NCBI RefSeq assembly: GCF_964355755.1
Contig: NC_092672.1
Coordinates: 37,942,501-38,006,500 of the forward strand
Length of the DNA: 64,000 nt
DNA from: Antedon mediterranea
Taxonomy: Eukaryota; Echinodermata; Crinoidea; Comatulida; Antedonidae
Direction: 5' to 3'
Made by a program: the position numbers and the translations under genes. Shown piece after piece: positions 20,579 through 33,494 of this stretch. Every line of letters begins with the position of its first letter. Position 1 is the stretch's first letter. The notes under the pieces are model-generated. The model saw only the letters and a program-made list of their open reading frames with translations, searched no databases and had not been told where the DNA came from.

Positions 20579-22178
20579 CTATAAGTCACTAGATCTGCAA
20601 TGAACCAACACATTGAATATCGAATCATCAAAATTCTGATGAAACGCGTTTTCGATCGAATCCTTGCGTTTGTTTTCTAAAGTTTGCTCTAAATAATCTG
20701 CAACTGTAGAAGACGGAACGCGTCCCAAACTATCATGTACTTGACATGACGGCCTGATAGACCTAGTAGGTAGTTCATAGTGTGTTCTGGCGATAGTGGA
20801 ATTCTTTCGGTTTGTCCACACGCCTTCCAGCTGTCTTTCGTGTGCACGCGGTAGCTTAAGGTTTGCTGTTGGCCTATGTGGCTCAGCTTGGTGTACTGAT
20901 GGTAGGCGTGTAGACGCTATTAAATCGGGTATTTTGTCTTCAATTCGACGATTTCCACAAAGAGACAAATCTGGCGTCGTATCTTGTAAGCCCGTGTCCA
21001 TGGTTTGCACACCAACTTCCTTAATGACAACAAATCGCCTACAGTTTGTACAGTCCTCTGCGTCAATATGGCGTCTGCAAATTTTCTCTTTTACTTTTCC
21101 ACGTAGAAAGTCTTCTTCTGATATTTGACTATCTGTAGTTGATTCAGAATTAGCGTAGTCGTTTACTATATCTATATGTTGAGAGTTATTTTCGTATTTA
21201 ATGGAATTGCATTTATTACTATTTAATTGTATGTTATTTCTAGCTGATTTTCTTAATGTTAATTCGTTCGTATGGTTTGTTAAAGTGTTCTGTTTTGATA
21301 CGCCAGATAATTCTACAGAAGTCTCGTCAAATGTTTGATCGTACTTAGCGACATTAGGAGGTGGACTCACATTATTAACAAGTTGCATACTTTCGTTATT
21401 GTGTTGTTGAACATAAGATGTGTTACCATCGTTTGATAATACGTTCTCCGTTTTACATATAAATTCTCCATTATCGCTTGATATTATTACTTGTATTCCG
21501 TGCGGGTCATTCTCGTCCACGACTTCTTGAACATCTTCAGCAAGTTTAAATTGCACATCGCTATTATGATTCTCAACCAAAAACGTTACGTGTTTCGGAA
21601 CGGAAAGAAACGTTTTATCCGCCGTCGTCGTCTTAAAGCTATCAAAGTAGGTAAATTTATCGGATGTTAAATTCGGAAATGAGCGAACTCTCGGCAGGAA
21701 CCTTGACGTCGAACACTGAACCTCAAATTCGACAATTCCATTCGCAGCACCGTTTAATATACCACACTTATACAGGTGTGAATCGGACTTAGACAGGTAC
21801 GTTTCTGGATCACTCTCCAATTCAGTAACAAATGACGTCATAATAGTTCTACCTTCGAAATATTCGATCGAATCTTTGCTTTTCCAATTTGAGAACTTTT
21901 TAACTTGCGGCACCAAGTTTAAAGTAACTTGTTTTAGTCGTTCTCTTCTGGCTGACCACGAGGAGGGTGAATGTGACTTGGATGTAGTGTTTTTAGACGC
22001 ATTTCCAATTCCGTCTTCAGTAAAGCTGTCATCCTCTATCTCATTGATTTTACATCGTTCGTTCATTTCGTGTAACTTTTCGTCCTCGCCGCCGCCGCCG
22101 CCGTCGTAATTTTTCCTCAAGATTTGATCATACAACCCTCTTCGATGTCTTTTTGATATTTTGTATCGTTCTTTTGAT
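20579..22178 (-). CDS. GPCR exon 3 (532-residue cytoplasmic tail)
   Basis: Acceptor TGTATTTTTTAG; its first base completes an Arg codon, followed by SKERYKISKRHRRG, a natural continuation of helix 8. The rest is low in recognisable domains, Ser/Thr/Asn-rich and probably disordered. The phase match and absence of any stop over 1.6 kb argue that the join is real. A separate gene with its own start further upstream is less likely. Confidence 0.8.
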
Positions 22179-24673
22179 CTAAAAAATACAACATAAATGT
22201 AAAACTTTATTGGTAATGATATTTTAGTACGGTAATGTCCATTGTGCATTCCCATTTGCCTTAAAGCGCACCGTGGAAAGAAATCGTTGGTAATCTTTGT
22301 AGGCATTCATATATTTAGGTCTCAAACATAACAATAAATAATAAAATTAGAACATATAATTTTTGAAAATTAATAATAGTTAATAATGTTTAAAGACAAC
22401 AATGTGTAGTTCCAAACACAAAACAATTTATTTTTGTTTGTTTAATTGATGTTGCACAATTAATTGAAATGTGGTGATAAACAGGAGGATTGATGTATAT
22501 TTTATATTGTAAATGGAACTGATTTTGAAATAATGTTGTCTAGCCTTCGTCTATTTTAAGACCATGTTCATTACCGCATTAAAATTATTGTAATAATCTA
22601 AACAATAATGACTGACATCCGCTAGTTCTGCACTCACCTGCAGTAATTGAGACAAATTATCTTCTTGAAGGTTTTACGGAAAACGGATTTGCAGCATATG
22701 TAGATAATGGGATTGAGGAGGCTGTTGGTGTAGCCTAACCACAGGACGAATCGGTCGACGCCGGGTGGCACTTTGCAACCGCCACAAAAAGGAACCAGAA
22801 GATAGAGGGTGAAGAATGGTAACCAACAGGCCACAAACGTTCCCATTATGACACCTAAAATTGAAGAAATCATATAAAATTAATATTAATAGATTGTGAG
22901 TAAAGACAACATACCATTAAATGACCTTTTATTTTCATCAAATAGTAACAAAAAATATTTATCTAAATTAGCAGACTATGTACAAGATCAAATTTTCGAT
23001 CTTAAAAAATCAGTACATGAAGTTTATGGTAAATAATTAAAAATGCAGTTAATGAAGTGTTATACAATTAATAAGTTTTTATAATCATTTCTAGTATATA
23101 TTATTGCTTGTAATCCTGTTCTTACACTGGTTCTTTATCTATTTTTTCTTGTATATTGTTGTTTTGAACAAAATAAATGAATGATTTTTACAGGGAAATC
23201 CTTGCTACACTGTAGGTTTGGAACGCCTGACAGGCGAAAAATCAAGACGACGGCATCAATAATTGTTTTATGGTAGACCCCAGGACTCTCTTTCTCTCTG
23301 AACATTTCATCCTATACTGAAGGACGACAATGACGTAGTCAATGTTGTAACAGATTGCCGATAATAACTTATTATTAAATAACACCAACCCCTACTGAAG
23401 CAAATATTGATCAATTAACATATTTTGAATGTTGTTTAAAAACACCGACACTTCTGTTTTTATTAATTAAAGGCTTGAGCTTTTTGAACATGTAGGCGCA
23501 ATAATTAATAATACTCATCATGTTTTGTAGTACAGTAGTTCAAGTAGATTGGCACTTTTCAAACGTCTCTTTCAAAAATTGATGATGTTATCAAATAAAA
23601 ACATTCACGTATCAAGACATTTCTTTAGAAGTAAATTGTAAATAAAAAATGAATGATTTTTACTGTGAACAAGGCCATATACATGCAGTGCGTTCTCAAT
23701 TTAGTGTTTACCAACCAACTGACTGTAAATTGTTTATATAGAAATAAGTAACACACTTACCAAGCGTTTTAACAGTTTTTATTTCGGCTTCATCAACCTT
23801 GCTAAGCTTCTTACCACCAACATACCACTTCTTCAGTGTTTTCTTACCCCATCTTATCCGGGCACCATTCTTCTTTTTGTTGGCATCAGAAGAGAATGAC
23901 ACTCGTCCTGTTATGTAACAATTTGATGACGTTGACATCCGTTTAGGACGGTTGTACGACGACGCCGCTCTACGAAAACGAGCTCCTTGTTTAGCTAGTC
24001 GAAATATTTTATAATAAACAACATTTAAAAGCAAAAGTGGTATGAAAAACGATCCGCACGATGAATAGATGACGTATGTACGATCTGTGTCGTACATACA
24101 CGTATATTCACTGCGTACGCGCGTAGGCCATCCAAAAAGAGGCGGGCTTGCTATTATAACCGATAAAACCCACACAACTGAGATTGTGATTGCCGCTCTT
24201 GTTGTTGTCTGCTTCGTGGCGTATTTCAAAGGTGAAGAAATTGACCAGTACCGATTTAACCCAATAGCACAAAGATTTAATATAGATGCCGTACAACATG
24301 TTACATCAGTGAAAATAAACAGATCGCAAGCAAAATTGCTGCTGTACCAATGTCCACCATTGACCTCAACACGTAGTTGCATTGGCATAACAATGATCCC
24401 GAGTGATAGATCCGCCACTGCTAGCGAAGCAAAGAAGTAGTTCTCAAACTTGTGCAACTTGGGTTCGATTACGACCGCTATAATTGTGAGTAAATTACCA
24501 ATGATAGTGAACACAGTTAGAAGACCAACAGCCAGTGCTACAGGGGCCACTCTCTTTAATGGAATGTTGTCTTGTGTGTCGTCACCATCATTTAATAATT
24601 TCACCAGTGATGTTGACAGCAGAGTGCCATTAATATCATATGGAGTTGTAGTAGAACCCATATTGTGTTCCAT
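20579..24673 (-). CDS. Aminergic G-protein-coupled receptor with very long C-terminal tail (909 aa)
   Basis: Class A receptor for a biogenic amine (dopamine / alpha2-adrenergic / tyramine / serotonin group; subtype not resolved). The exons 24673-23761, 22854-22638 and 22178-20579 join with correct GT-AG sites and phases (913+217+1600 = 2730 nt). Landmarks: N15-G-T glycosylation site; GN in TM1 (59-60); D88 in TM2; C116 and C192 for the disulfide; amine-binding D123 in TM3; serines 204, 205 and 208 in TM5; CWLPFF (314-319) in TM6; NPIIY (352-356) in TM7. The usual DRY is NRY (140-142). After TM7 the tail runs about 550 residues with a glycine run near GGGGGEDE, a Cys-rich patch (ICRRHIDAEDCTNCRR) and a terminus CRSSDL that fits a class I PDZ ligand. 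Loop 3 is about 75 residues and basic. Gene prediction is strong; the ligand is unknown. Confidence 0.9.
22638..22854 (-). CDS. GPCR exon 2 (TM6-TM7)
   Basis: Acceptor ATTTTAG and donor GTGAGT. Codes for GVIMGTFVACWLPFF, VDRFVLWLGYTNSLLNPIIY and the helix-8 region FRKTFKKIICLNYC. Confidence 0.93.
23020..23700. other. GPCR intron, nothing recognised
   Basis: Intronic AT-rich DNA between exons 1 and 2; no repeat family or reading frame stands out. Confidence 0.4.
23761..24673 (-). CDS. GPCR exon 1 (N-terminus to intracellular loop 3)
   Basis: ATG at 24673, TM1-TM5 and loop 3, ending KTVKTL plus one base before GTAAGT. It contains FENYFFASLAVADLS, CTASILNLCAIGLNRYW and YSSCGSFFIPLLLLN. Confidence 0.93.
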
Positions 24674-24679
24674 CTCTCT

Positions 24680-25780
24680 TTACAAACAAAACTTGGATAA
24701 TTCAGTGGCCATTTCAAAACAGTATTGTTTATTTAATCTCCATTTCATTTCTTTTTATCGCACTAGGTCCTCTTCTTGTGTGTGTAATTAGTCGAAATAC
24801 TGACTTCTAGCAAGTGATAACTGGAAAGAATACGGTAAGCATCTACTGTCATATATTATCACAATCATTCTAACTCTTACATTAATTTATTCTTAAGATT
24901 ATAGTAGATTTCAAATGCACTTAATTACGGTACTTAAATCGTTCAAATTATTAATTAAAACTTACATGCATGCGTATAGCGCGTACCGTCAACGCAGAGA
25001 TACGCCGATCGTAATTACTCCAAGTAGTTCCGTTCAAACGTGTTATGATTTGTAATCTCTATCGTGTAGGTCTGTGCTTGTATGTTAGGACATCATTCAG
25101 AAATGTTGAGTAATGCTTACTTAATGTGAATTCTTCTCAGTGGCCAATCAAAACCCGTTAATCAAACCGTGGTGTAATTGTATTAAATTGATGACGGCTA
25201 AGTATGTGGTTATGACTGCAGATAATGATGAGGGCGTTTGAAATAATTCACAACGCTTTTGAAGAAGAGGCTAATAGGTTACTACAGTAGGCATCCCATA
25301 TGGGATGAAGGTTGTTACCAGACGACGCGATGCTGCATGTTGTTTCTTGTCGCTAAGCATGATACCGCCCTTGTCATGGTTTCGATACTGTTGTGGGTGG
25401 GAATTCTGAACAGCTTGTCGAACTGAAGACGCTAACCTCCGAGTACGTTGTTCGATAGAGGCCATTGTATCTGCTGCGTGACGCCTATAGTTCGCACTTC
25501 TACCAACTCAATAAATTGACTACTTACTAAATCGAATGATGACATTAAACCTCGGTGTTATAATAATAATAATTATTATTCAATCTATTAAAACCCATAG
25601 ACAATGGCATAGTAAAAAAGGTTAACGATCCGAAATATCTGCGAAGGGTCTTCAACGTTTATTCTTTAAAACAAAATAACCTTAAGTAGATAAAGATGCA
25701 TTTTTTCTACAGAAAACAAAAAGAAATTAGTCTTAATCGAGCTACCGTATTTATAATTCTAGAGTTCCTATGAACTTTAA
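24680..25780. other. Region upstream of the GPCR
   Basis: Probable promoter and 5' untranslated sequence of the minus-strand receptor. A minus-strand frame of 64 codons at 25465-25271 (MASIEQRTRRLASSVRQ...) is unmatched by anything I know and may be chance. (AAT)n lies near 25563-25580. Confidence 0.35.
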
Positions 25781-25784
25781 AATT

Positions 25785-26644
25785 ACTAGAGGGGCTTGGT
25801 CCAATCCTGTTTGTTGCCTTCATTGATGACCTCAAGGCCGATCTGCCGCTTATGAAATATATGGACGATACAACCTTCTACCAAAGATATAATAAGAACT
25901 CCGAGTGCAAAATTCAAGATAGTATGAACAGTATATTTAAATGGTGCGAAGAAAATGGTATGAAACTGAATGAGAAAAAATTGGTTTAACTGCGCATTAC
26001 ATGTAAGAGAACACCAACTGAGTTTGACCCAATCACTGTGAATGGATCTGAAGTCAAGTGTGTTGAGCATGCAAAGTTACTAGGTGTCAATCTTGACCGT
26101 AAATTGTCGTGGCAGACGCATGTTGACTGTTTAACCAAGCGCGTTCAACCAAGGTTGTTTTTTCTCAAACAACTCAAGAGGTCTGGCTTAGATAGACTGG
26201 AACTGCTCCGATACTATCAAGCAGTGATACGACCAGTTCTCGAATATGCCTGTGCTGTTTGGTCCCCGAGTTTATCCAAAGCACAATCTGACCAAATCGA
26301 ACATGTCCAAAAAAGAGCGTGTAACATAATATGCCACGATGGTACCTCGTATGCTGATACCCGCAGATACCTTAATATCATCACTCTATCTGAACGCCGC
26401 GAGAAGTTGTCAAGAATTATTTGATAAAATGAATAAAGAAGATCATAGATTACACTCTCTCTTACCGAAACCTCCCACACACAACCATCAGCTCCGACGC
26501 GTTAGATCGTTCACCCTCCCCAAAGTCAGGACACAACGCACAAAAAACTTCATTATTTTCCACGTAGTTTTCAATGATTGGTGAATGATCAGAAACTGAG
26601 TTATGATAAGCAAATTTGGTTTGTTACTGGATGTAGGCCCTACC

Positions 26645-26675
<31 letters not shown>

Positions 26676-26960
26676 GATTTTTATAGCGCACATACCACTC
26701 CAGAGTGCTCAAGGTGCATTTAAAAATAAAAAATAAATAAATCATACAAATTCCTGACAAATAAAATGCAATTTCTTTACCATCTACCATGATGGCCTTT
26801 GAAAGACTGATTTGTGGACTATGATATATTTTAGTAACTTGTTTGTTTGTGTTATACTATGTTTTTTTTTCTTTGATAAAGTTTTTTAAATATTTATGTC
26901 AACTTTATCACTGTTTACTGGATGCAATAAAGGAAATAAATAAATAAATAAAGGGGGAAA
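25785..26960 (+). pseudogene. Decayed LINE (CR1/jockey-like) reverse transcriptase, 3' fragment
   Basis: Frame GLGPILFVAFIDDL followed by KYMDDTTFYQ is the catalytic Y-x-D-D region of a non-LTR reverse transcriptase. It continues VKCVEHAKLLGVNLDRKLSW, RSGLDRLELLRYYQAVIRP and LEYACAVWSPSL, the usual C-terminal part. It is dead: TAA interrupts it at about 25987 and a one-base shift occurs near 26405-26425, where RIIF continues as DKMNKEDHRLHSLLP in the next frame. The 5' end is truncated at about 25785. The 3' end reads TACTGGATGCAATAAAGG then (AAATA)n at about 26930-26953, a LINE tail. An (ATA)n-flanked ATAGCGCACATACCACTCC unit at 26643-26720 looks like a separate small retroposon or SINE tail inside the 3' region. 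Confidence 0.85.
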
Positions 26961-29900
26961 TTCGAGTAGTAACTTTATAACTAGTGCCCTCTATTTTGAA
27001 AGTGTAAGTTCAGTAGCCTTTATGCTGTCGTGATAAAATAATATGGACTTGTTTACCGTAACAACGTCTGGTTCACATGTATTGACAGAACTCATTGATG
27101 CATAGAGATATGGATTCGATGAGAGTTTATCATCAGAAACCATGCGTAACAAATGTATTTTGCTCCTTATCTACGTATATCAACGCTATGAATTATCTAT
27201 GGATTTGATACCTGTGTGTCTACTATGAAACTAGAATCTTTAATTTTTCTCATCATAATGTAATAAACCTGATCGACGTTGGAGATTACTTCTCTCAAAC
27301 GACTGTCTGTAGCCAGCCAAAATACATTTTGCCGGTAAGTAGGCCTAGTCACACACTGCCTACCCACCCCTCTCTGCGGGGGAACACTGACTGATAAGAG
27401 ACTTTCTCTCAGGCCTAGGACAAAGTAATGTTGTTTAGTTAGTATCTACTACTACTTTAATAGAGTGATATATTGATGTATATTATCTGAGCATCAAGAT
27501 ATAGGCCTAGCTCTAATATTGTATATATTATCTTGTTATATGACTACTGTCTGACTGTTGTCTTGTATTTTGTATTGTGTAGATGTGTAGTGCTACAGTA
27601 CAGTGTCAGTATATTTGGAACGCAACGGAACGTTAATTAATTGTGGTTTTTGTATTTGATACCCCCATAGAATAGCGATCACTCCGAATTAGTCACAACT
27701 TACTATTGTGTGATTAATTTTTAACTCCGATGTATCCGGTTCATTTCTCAATTAGCTGTTCTTTTATAATGAAGCGACATATTTAATAAGCCTATTAAAT
27801 GTATTACTATTTATTATACCAGCAGATACTGATAGTAATTAATGTATTTTAATTCAAAATAATATATTCAAAGTGAATCTCAACCTTATATTAATTGTTT
27901 TCTACTCAAATGAAAAAGTTTACATTTTGAACAATAGAAGAATATGGGATTCAATTGATAACATTTTTAGTGTATACGTCTGATATTTAAAAAATATATA
28001 AAAAATACATACGGTTGTAATTAGTGTAGGCCTAGGCCTGTCTAGCATAATTAACGATACGATAAGATTCTTGATAAAATATTACCATCCTTAATTCTGC
28101 TGGCATTTATTAAAAACAATTAAGACATGAGTAGAGGGTTAGTTAATGTATTCAGTTCTGCTCTACGGCGAATTTTTATTGATCGTTGTCAACTTCTGGC
28201 CACGTAATACTAATAGTTACTTGAAACGCTTTGTTTGTATTGTACTGCATGCCAGCCTTGCTCCTCGTAGCTTTTTAATAGGGGTTATAAGAATGACAGT
28301 ACTACATGTAAGTTCATTTCTTTATTCAAATTCAAAACAATATAACATTAAGCAACAGTACAGGAATGAATTCAGGGTAGCACAAAATAGTAACCACTGG
28401 TCACACTTATTTCCATTGTGGCCCTCAATAACTTCTATTTATAATAATATTAAAGGACCATTTTTCATAGTTTTTACCAAGTTAGTATCACATTTCTTTC
28501 TTTATTTATCCAACAATTAAAAACAAATACATATATATATATATATAACATTATAATATTATAAAACATTTAAATAATTGAATAAAAAAGAAGAAGAGAA
28601 GGCAACTTCATGCCTATCTAGCTCTATTCCCTTTATAACTATAATATTTCAATTTAAATCAAATCAAACCAATATTGTAGGCCTACAATTCGTACACATT
28701 ATTGTATAAAGGATACAAACCACCAGTATGACCATGGCCTCTTCCTTGTGATGATACGGATTTTTGACAGTGTATGTTTAATTGATGATATAAATATAAT
28801 GTATATATATGAATCTCCTTATTTGTCAAAAAATATCACAGCTACTGTTTACTATTATTATTACGATTATAATTATTTATTACTATAACAAACATGACAT
28901 TTGGTCATTTAATTACACTAGCAAAGTACAAATCTCGTTACTCTAGTGTTAGCTGTTTTAGCTTCCATTTTATGACCCAAGATTCGTCGTCGTTGTTGTA
29001 GTACAGTTAATGGTCATACAATACGTCGTTACCGTATGCTTATATTGATCATGGCCGCTGCTGTTATTATTGTTGTGGAATCCAACAGAATGGAACGATT
29101 CGTGAATATCATTGTTTGCCGTATTGTATCGTAAATTGAGTCTATCAGCGTGAATAACTACTATAAAAGGCTTGTAATAATTGTAATCTCCAAGCATGTA
29201 TTCCCATTCAAACGATTTGAAGAGGTTTAGACAATAGACAGAAATCAATACAGTACTCGCCATACCATATGATCACCGCAATTAAAATAATATTTTAGCA
29301 CAATAAATATTGTACCGTCTATTTGATGATTAATGGTAAATCAGTATTTGTTTATATTTATTCCAAACACTTCAATATACTGAGTTAATATAATTAAATA
29401 CGCTATATTTACTCAGAAACTGACAGGCATAGCAATGTGTAAGACTAGATTTAATTTACCCTTTTTCATTACATTTGTATTAAATGATTTTAATGAGCAA
29501 ATTCCGAAGATAAAGCTGATTTGTTCTCTCTCTCTAGCAATGTTAAGCGCATTCAAGTAAGTCGAACAATCACGAAACGAGTCGTGATTGGTTAAACTGC
29601 TTGCGTTGCGCGTACGTGCTTGCGTTACCGTTTACGTGATGGGAACTAAGCTACTACTAACGGTTTTTTTTTTCAGTTGGACAATGTGCAGTGATACATT
29701 GCAGTCTGGTCTATCGTATTACAGCATTAGCTATAGGCTGCACAATCGAATCGTGAGTTTAGATAAAGACAAAATAAAATAATTGACACATCTTAATATT
29801 ATGAAATAGCATTTTCACAGACGATTATTATTCCCGTTCTCGTTCTAGGCTGTACGACACGTTTGAATGAACGCGGTATAATAACGTTTTCATATCGAAA

Positions 29901-30560
29901 TTACTCCAGAGAATATAGGCTGTGTTAACAAATAGATGATGAACCGTATATGACAAGTACAAAATGATACGGCTACTCTGTAACGAGTATCATTTATCAT
30001 AATGTGATGACGTCATTATGGGCGTCCACTACTTGTTATTATAACGGCCTTTGTTTGATATTATTCCTTAATCATTTATCCAGAATCATAATATTTATAG
30101 TTAGTAAATGATTGCAGTTTATAAAATAAAAAATGGAAGTATATTATATTCGTTTATTCATTAAACGTGGACAATAAATTAAATCGCGTTACAATGACGT
30201 AGACAAAAACGTATACTACAAGCGACCTAGTGATGAGGAACCGCAAACCCACACAAGGGTGATATGTTCGTCTACTACCTCCCCTTCCCGTGTTGTAGAT
30301 ATACTGTTTTATTTTACGTGAATGGAATCGTTTTTATAATGCGTTGCTGCTTTCAATCATTTTGCATATTGTAATTATTATTAGTTGTAACCTTGTTGTC
30401 ATGCTATATTACGAATCAGTAACGTACAGTTTTCTGTTGGTACTTTGGTACGTATATTGCAATATGGTGGTGTCTTCAGTCAAACCATTTTTTGTTGTTG
30501 TGCGGAGGGGAGGCGGGGGAGAGGGACGTCGAACTGTACATTTTGTTTTATTTATTATAG
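26961..30560. other. 3.6 kb without recognisable gene
   Basis: AT-rich non-coding sequence with scattered TAGGCCTA octamers (27340, 27500, 28027, 28677) and a (TA)n run near 28530. Around 29575-29635 the string GTCGTGATTGGTTAAACTGC with TTGCGTTGCGCGTACG recurs in related form at 36780 and 48530, so it marks a dispersed CCAAT-containing repeat. Frames of about 100 codons here lack codon structure or homology I can recognise. Confidence 0.4.
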
Positions 30561-30704
30561 ACTAGTCCAGATTTGAGAAAAATGAAATGCTGTAGGCATT
30601 TCGTGTTTTAAGCGAATAAACATGTGTTTTAGGGTAATTTTGGGGTGCTGAATTCAAATTTGCTGTTTACCCCGCTCAATTTTTAGATCTTCACCCTTAA
30701 AATG

Positions 30705-31300
30705 TGAAAAACAAAATGGCCGCCATTTCAGACTTATTTTGGCTTATAACTTGACTTTTAAATGGACGTAGCAAGTTAAAAATGGTGTCTATACCTATGT
30801 TTGTGATAGTGAAGATTCCAACTATATTGTTATTAAAGTTGAAAATATTCTATTTCAGCCGCCATGTTGAAATCCAAGATGGCCGCCATTTTAAACGTAT
30901 TTTGGCTTATAACTTGACTTTTAATTAACATAGCAAGTTAAAAATAGTTTCTATACCTATGTTTGTGATACTGAGGATTCCAAATATATTGTTATTAAAG
31001 TTGTAAATATTCTATTTCAGCCTCCATGTTGGAATTCAAGATGGTCGCCATTTAAAACGTATTTTGGCTTATAACTTGACATATAAGTAACATAGTAGGT
31101 TAGAAATGATGTCTATACAGTACCTATGTTTGTGATACTGAGGATTCCAAATATATTGTTATTAAAGTTGTAAATATTCTATTTCAGCCGCCATGTTGAA
31201 ATCCAAGATGGCCGCCATCATTTTAAACGTATTTTGGCTTATAACTTGACTTTTAATTAACATAGCATGTTAAAAATGGTTTCTACCTATAGTCCAGTAA
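30705..31300 (+). repeat. Left-arm tandem repeats with YY1-like cores
   Basis: Units spaced about 161-167 bp, starting near 30718, 30882, 31043 and 31210. Each carries AAGATGGCCGCCAT or a variant, matching the known YY1 motif (AAGATGGCGGC / GCCGCCATNTT) on one or both strands. Confidence 0.75.
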
Positions 31301-33327
31301 AAGTATGGTTGAACCTAGAACAAATTGCAACATAATTTGTTTTTGTTTTGTCTGGTTGATATGGTCCAAATTAACATCATATCCAAAGTTTACCAAAATC
31401 GGACATCGTGAAGTGGGTTCATTAGAATAAATTGAAAATGGCCGCCATTTACCATTTTGAAGCCCTGTATATTATCTCCTTAACGGTTGGTTTTACTTAT
31501 AGACCACCTACTGTAAGTGAATCACTATTAATTATTATTAATCAGATGTCTTGTTAATTTTGGACTGAACAAAAGATGCATGTTTCGAATTCATTCATAA
31601 TTCATATCTTTGTTTCTTTGCAAGTACAGATCGTTTCTCATTCGAAATGCCATTGAAGATGTTGCCATTTGCTAACCAGTGTTTTCTTTAACTACAGATT
31701 TTTCCACTATATTGCTTCTTCTGTCTTAAAATATTTTTTTAATGATGGCAAAGTAATAGTAGGCCCCTAATAGATTTAATGCTCCATCTGCATTCAAAGT
31801 TTCGATTCCATTTCCTGAAATTTTTTGCCAAGGAAGTTAAATACTGCTTGTTGTAGAAATTTAAATACTGTAATTAAGTACCAATTATCAATTTATTCAC
31901 CATTTCAATTTATTTCAAATTCATAAAGATTTATAACAAATGCTGGTGTGGATGACATAAGAACAAAGCTTGTTTACCGGTCACAGGTAGTGATGGCAAG
32001 TTAGAAAATTACCCAAACCCTTTGAATACCGTTGATATGCAGTATCTTTAACTGATGGTTCTTCATCCTTGTTGGCACAATATAATGTCCTTTATGCTCG
32101 ATGAATCTTGGAAACAGCATTATAATATAAGCCAAAAAAGTTGTTGACTTGGTCACCAAACAGGTAAAATTCTGGCAATGAAATAGCAACTTTGATTGCA
32201 GATGAAGATGCTCACTTGTTATACCAAAAACTGCAATATGACATTATTTATTTCATGTGTCATTTCAATTTTGGATGTTTCCATACACGTTTGATCCAAT
32301 AGACTGGGGTAATAATGTTTCACAACATTAGGCGCTATATAAATCCACGATATTATTGTATGAAAACTATTAATTTGATATCTAATTATTATACTATAAA
32401 TTAAACTTATATTTATGTGTGTAGGCCTACATATTACCACTAATTGCAAAGCATATATAGCTTAATGTTTATTGCGTTATAATTGTTTAATGGGCTAGGC
32501 GTTGTGCAGGTGTTCACAGGTCCCCAGGGCACAGAGAACTACATGCACAACAGGCCTAGGATATGCGCAAAAGCAAGGCAAGTCAGAAATTTATGCGAGG
32601 CATCGTTTTACCATCATCAAAAAATGCGAGGCATTATTTTATCATTTCCCAAAATTTAGGATCGATTATTATACTTTGAAAACAGAACAGTATCAGCAGT
32701 AACATATTACAGCATTTTTATTGACAAATTAACAAATATATTGCGATTAAACGTGTTTTTCACCAATAAATGCATGAGAAATTGACGCATTCCACTTTGT
32801 TTTAGTCCTCTATTATCATTTTGGCCGTGAAGCTTAATTCTATTTCCTTATTCTGAATTGAAGGCATTATAATACTGTAGATGAAAAAACCTCAAAACGT
32901 CCAGTATCATTTACTACTATGGCTAATGCTATCATCTTACACTATTGATAATTTTATAAATTACAGTACCTTTTTTTTGTAAACATTTTGTACTGTACTT
33001 TTATAAGTGTTACCCCAAATTTCACAACAATGATTAATATATGGTAATATCAATGCATAAATAAAATAAATTATACACTACTTTTTAGCAGTTTTCTCAA
33101 TTTATATATTATTATTATAGGCCTACTGATGTCTTTATCAATTGTTGTTTGTATACATTTAACATGTTTGTTTTTTTACCAATTTTACAATCTATTTCTA
33201 TTCCGAGAAATGTTTTGATATAAATACGTTGTTGTTGTATTGAATTAATTCTGTGAAGTCTTTTTGACCAACTCTTTCATTATCATTATAAACAAACAAT
33301 TTGAACATTGTAGTCAACTTATACCAG

Positions 33328-33453
33328 CCTAAAGGGTCTTTCACACCTGTTCCGGCACGGTTCCGGTCCGGCGAATCGAACATCAATGTTTCGTTTTCAC
33401 GCGGCTATGCGCCAATCGATATGTGCGGAACAGGTGTGAAAGACCCTTTAAGG
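33328..33453. mobile_element. 126-bp MITE nested in the palindromic element
   Basis: CCTAAAGGGTCTTTCACACC with TGTTCCGGCAC is faced by GTGCGGAACAGGTGTGAAAG with ACCCTTTAAGG, about 30-bp inverted ends around a 60-bp centre. It sits in the centre part of the larger element, close to its right arm. Confidence 0.8.
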
Positions 33454-33494
33454 GTAACTTTGTTACTACCCTGTGTGTGTGTTTAAAATAGGTG

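Noticed and set aside
25271-25465. Minus-strand 64-codon frame MASIEQRTRRLASS...
   Set aside because: Looks protein-like but no recognised family, splice partner or conserved motif; kept only as a note in the spacer entry.
28970-29263. 97-codon minus-strand frame
   Set aside because: Biased composition (Asn/Thr runs from simple sequence), no family match.
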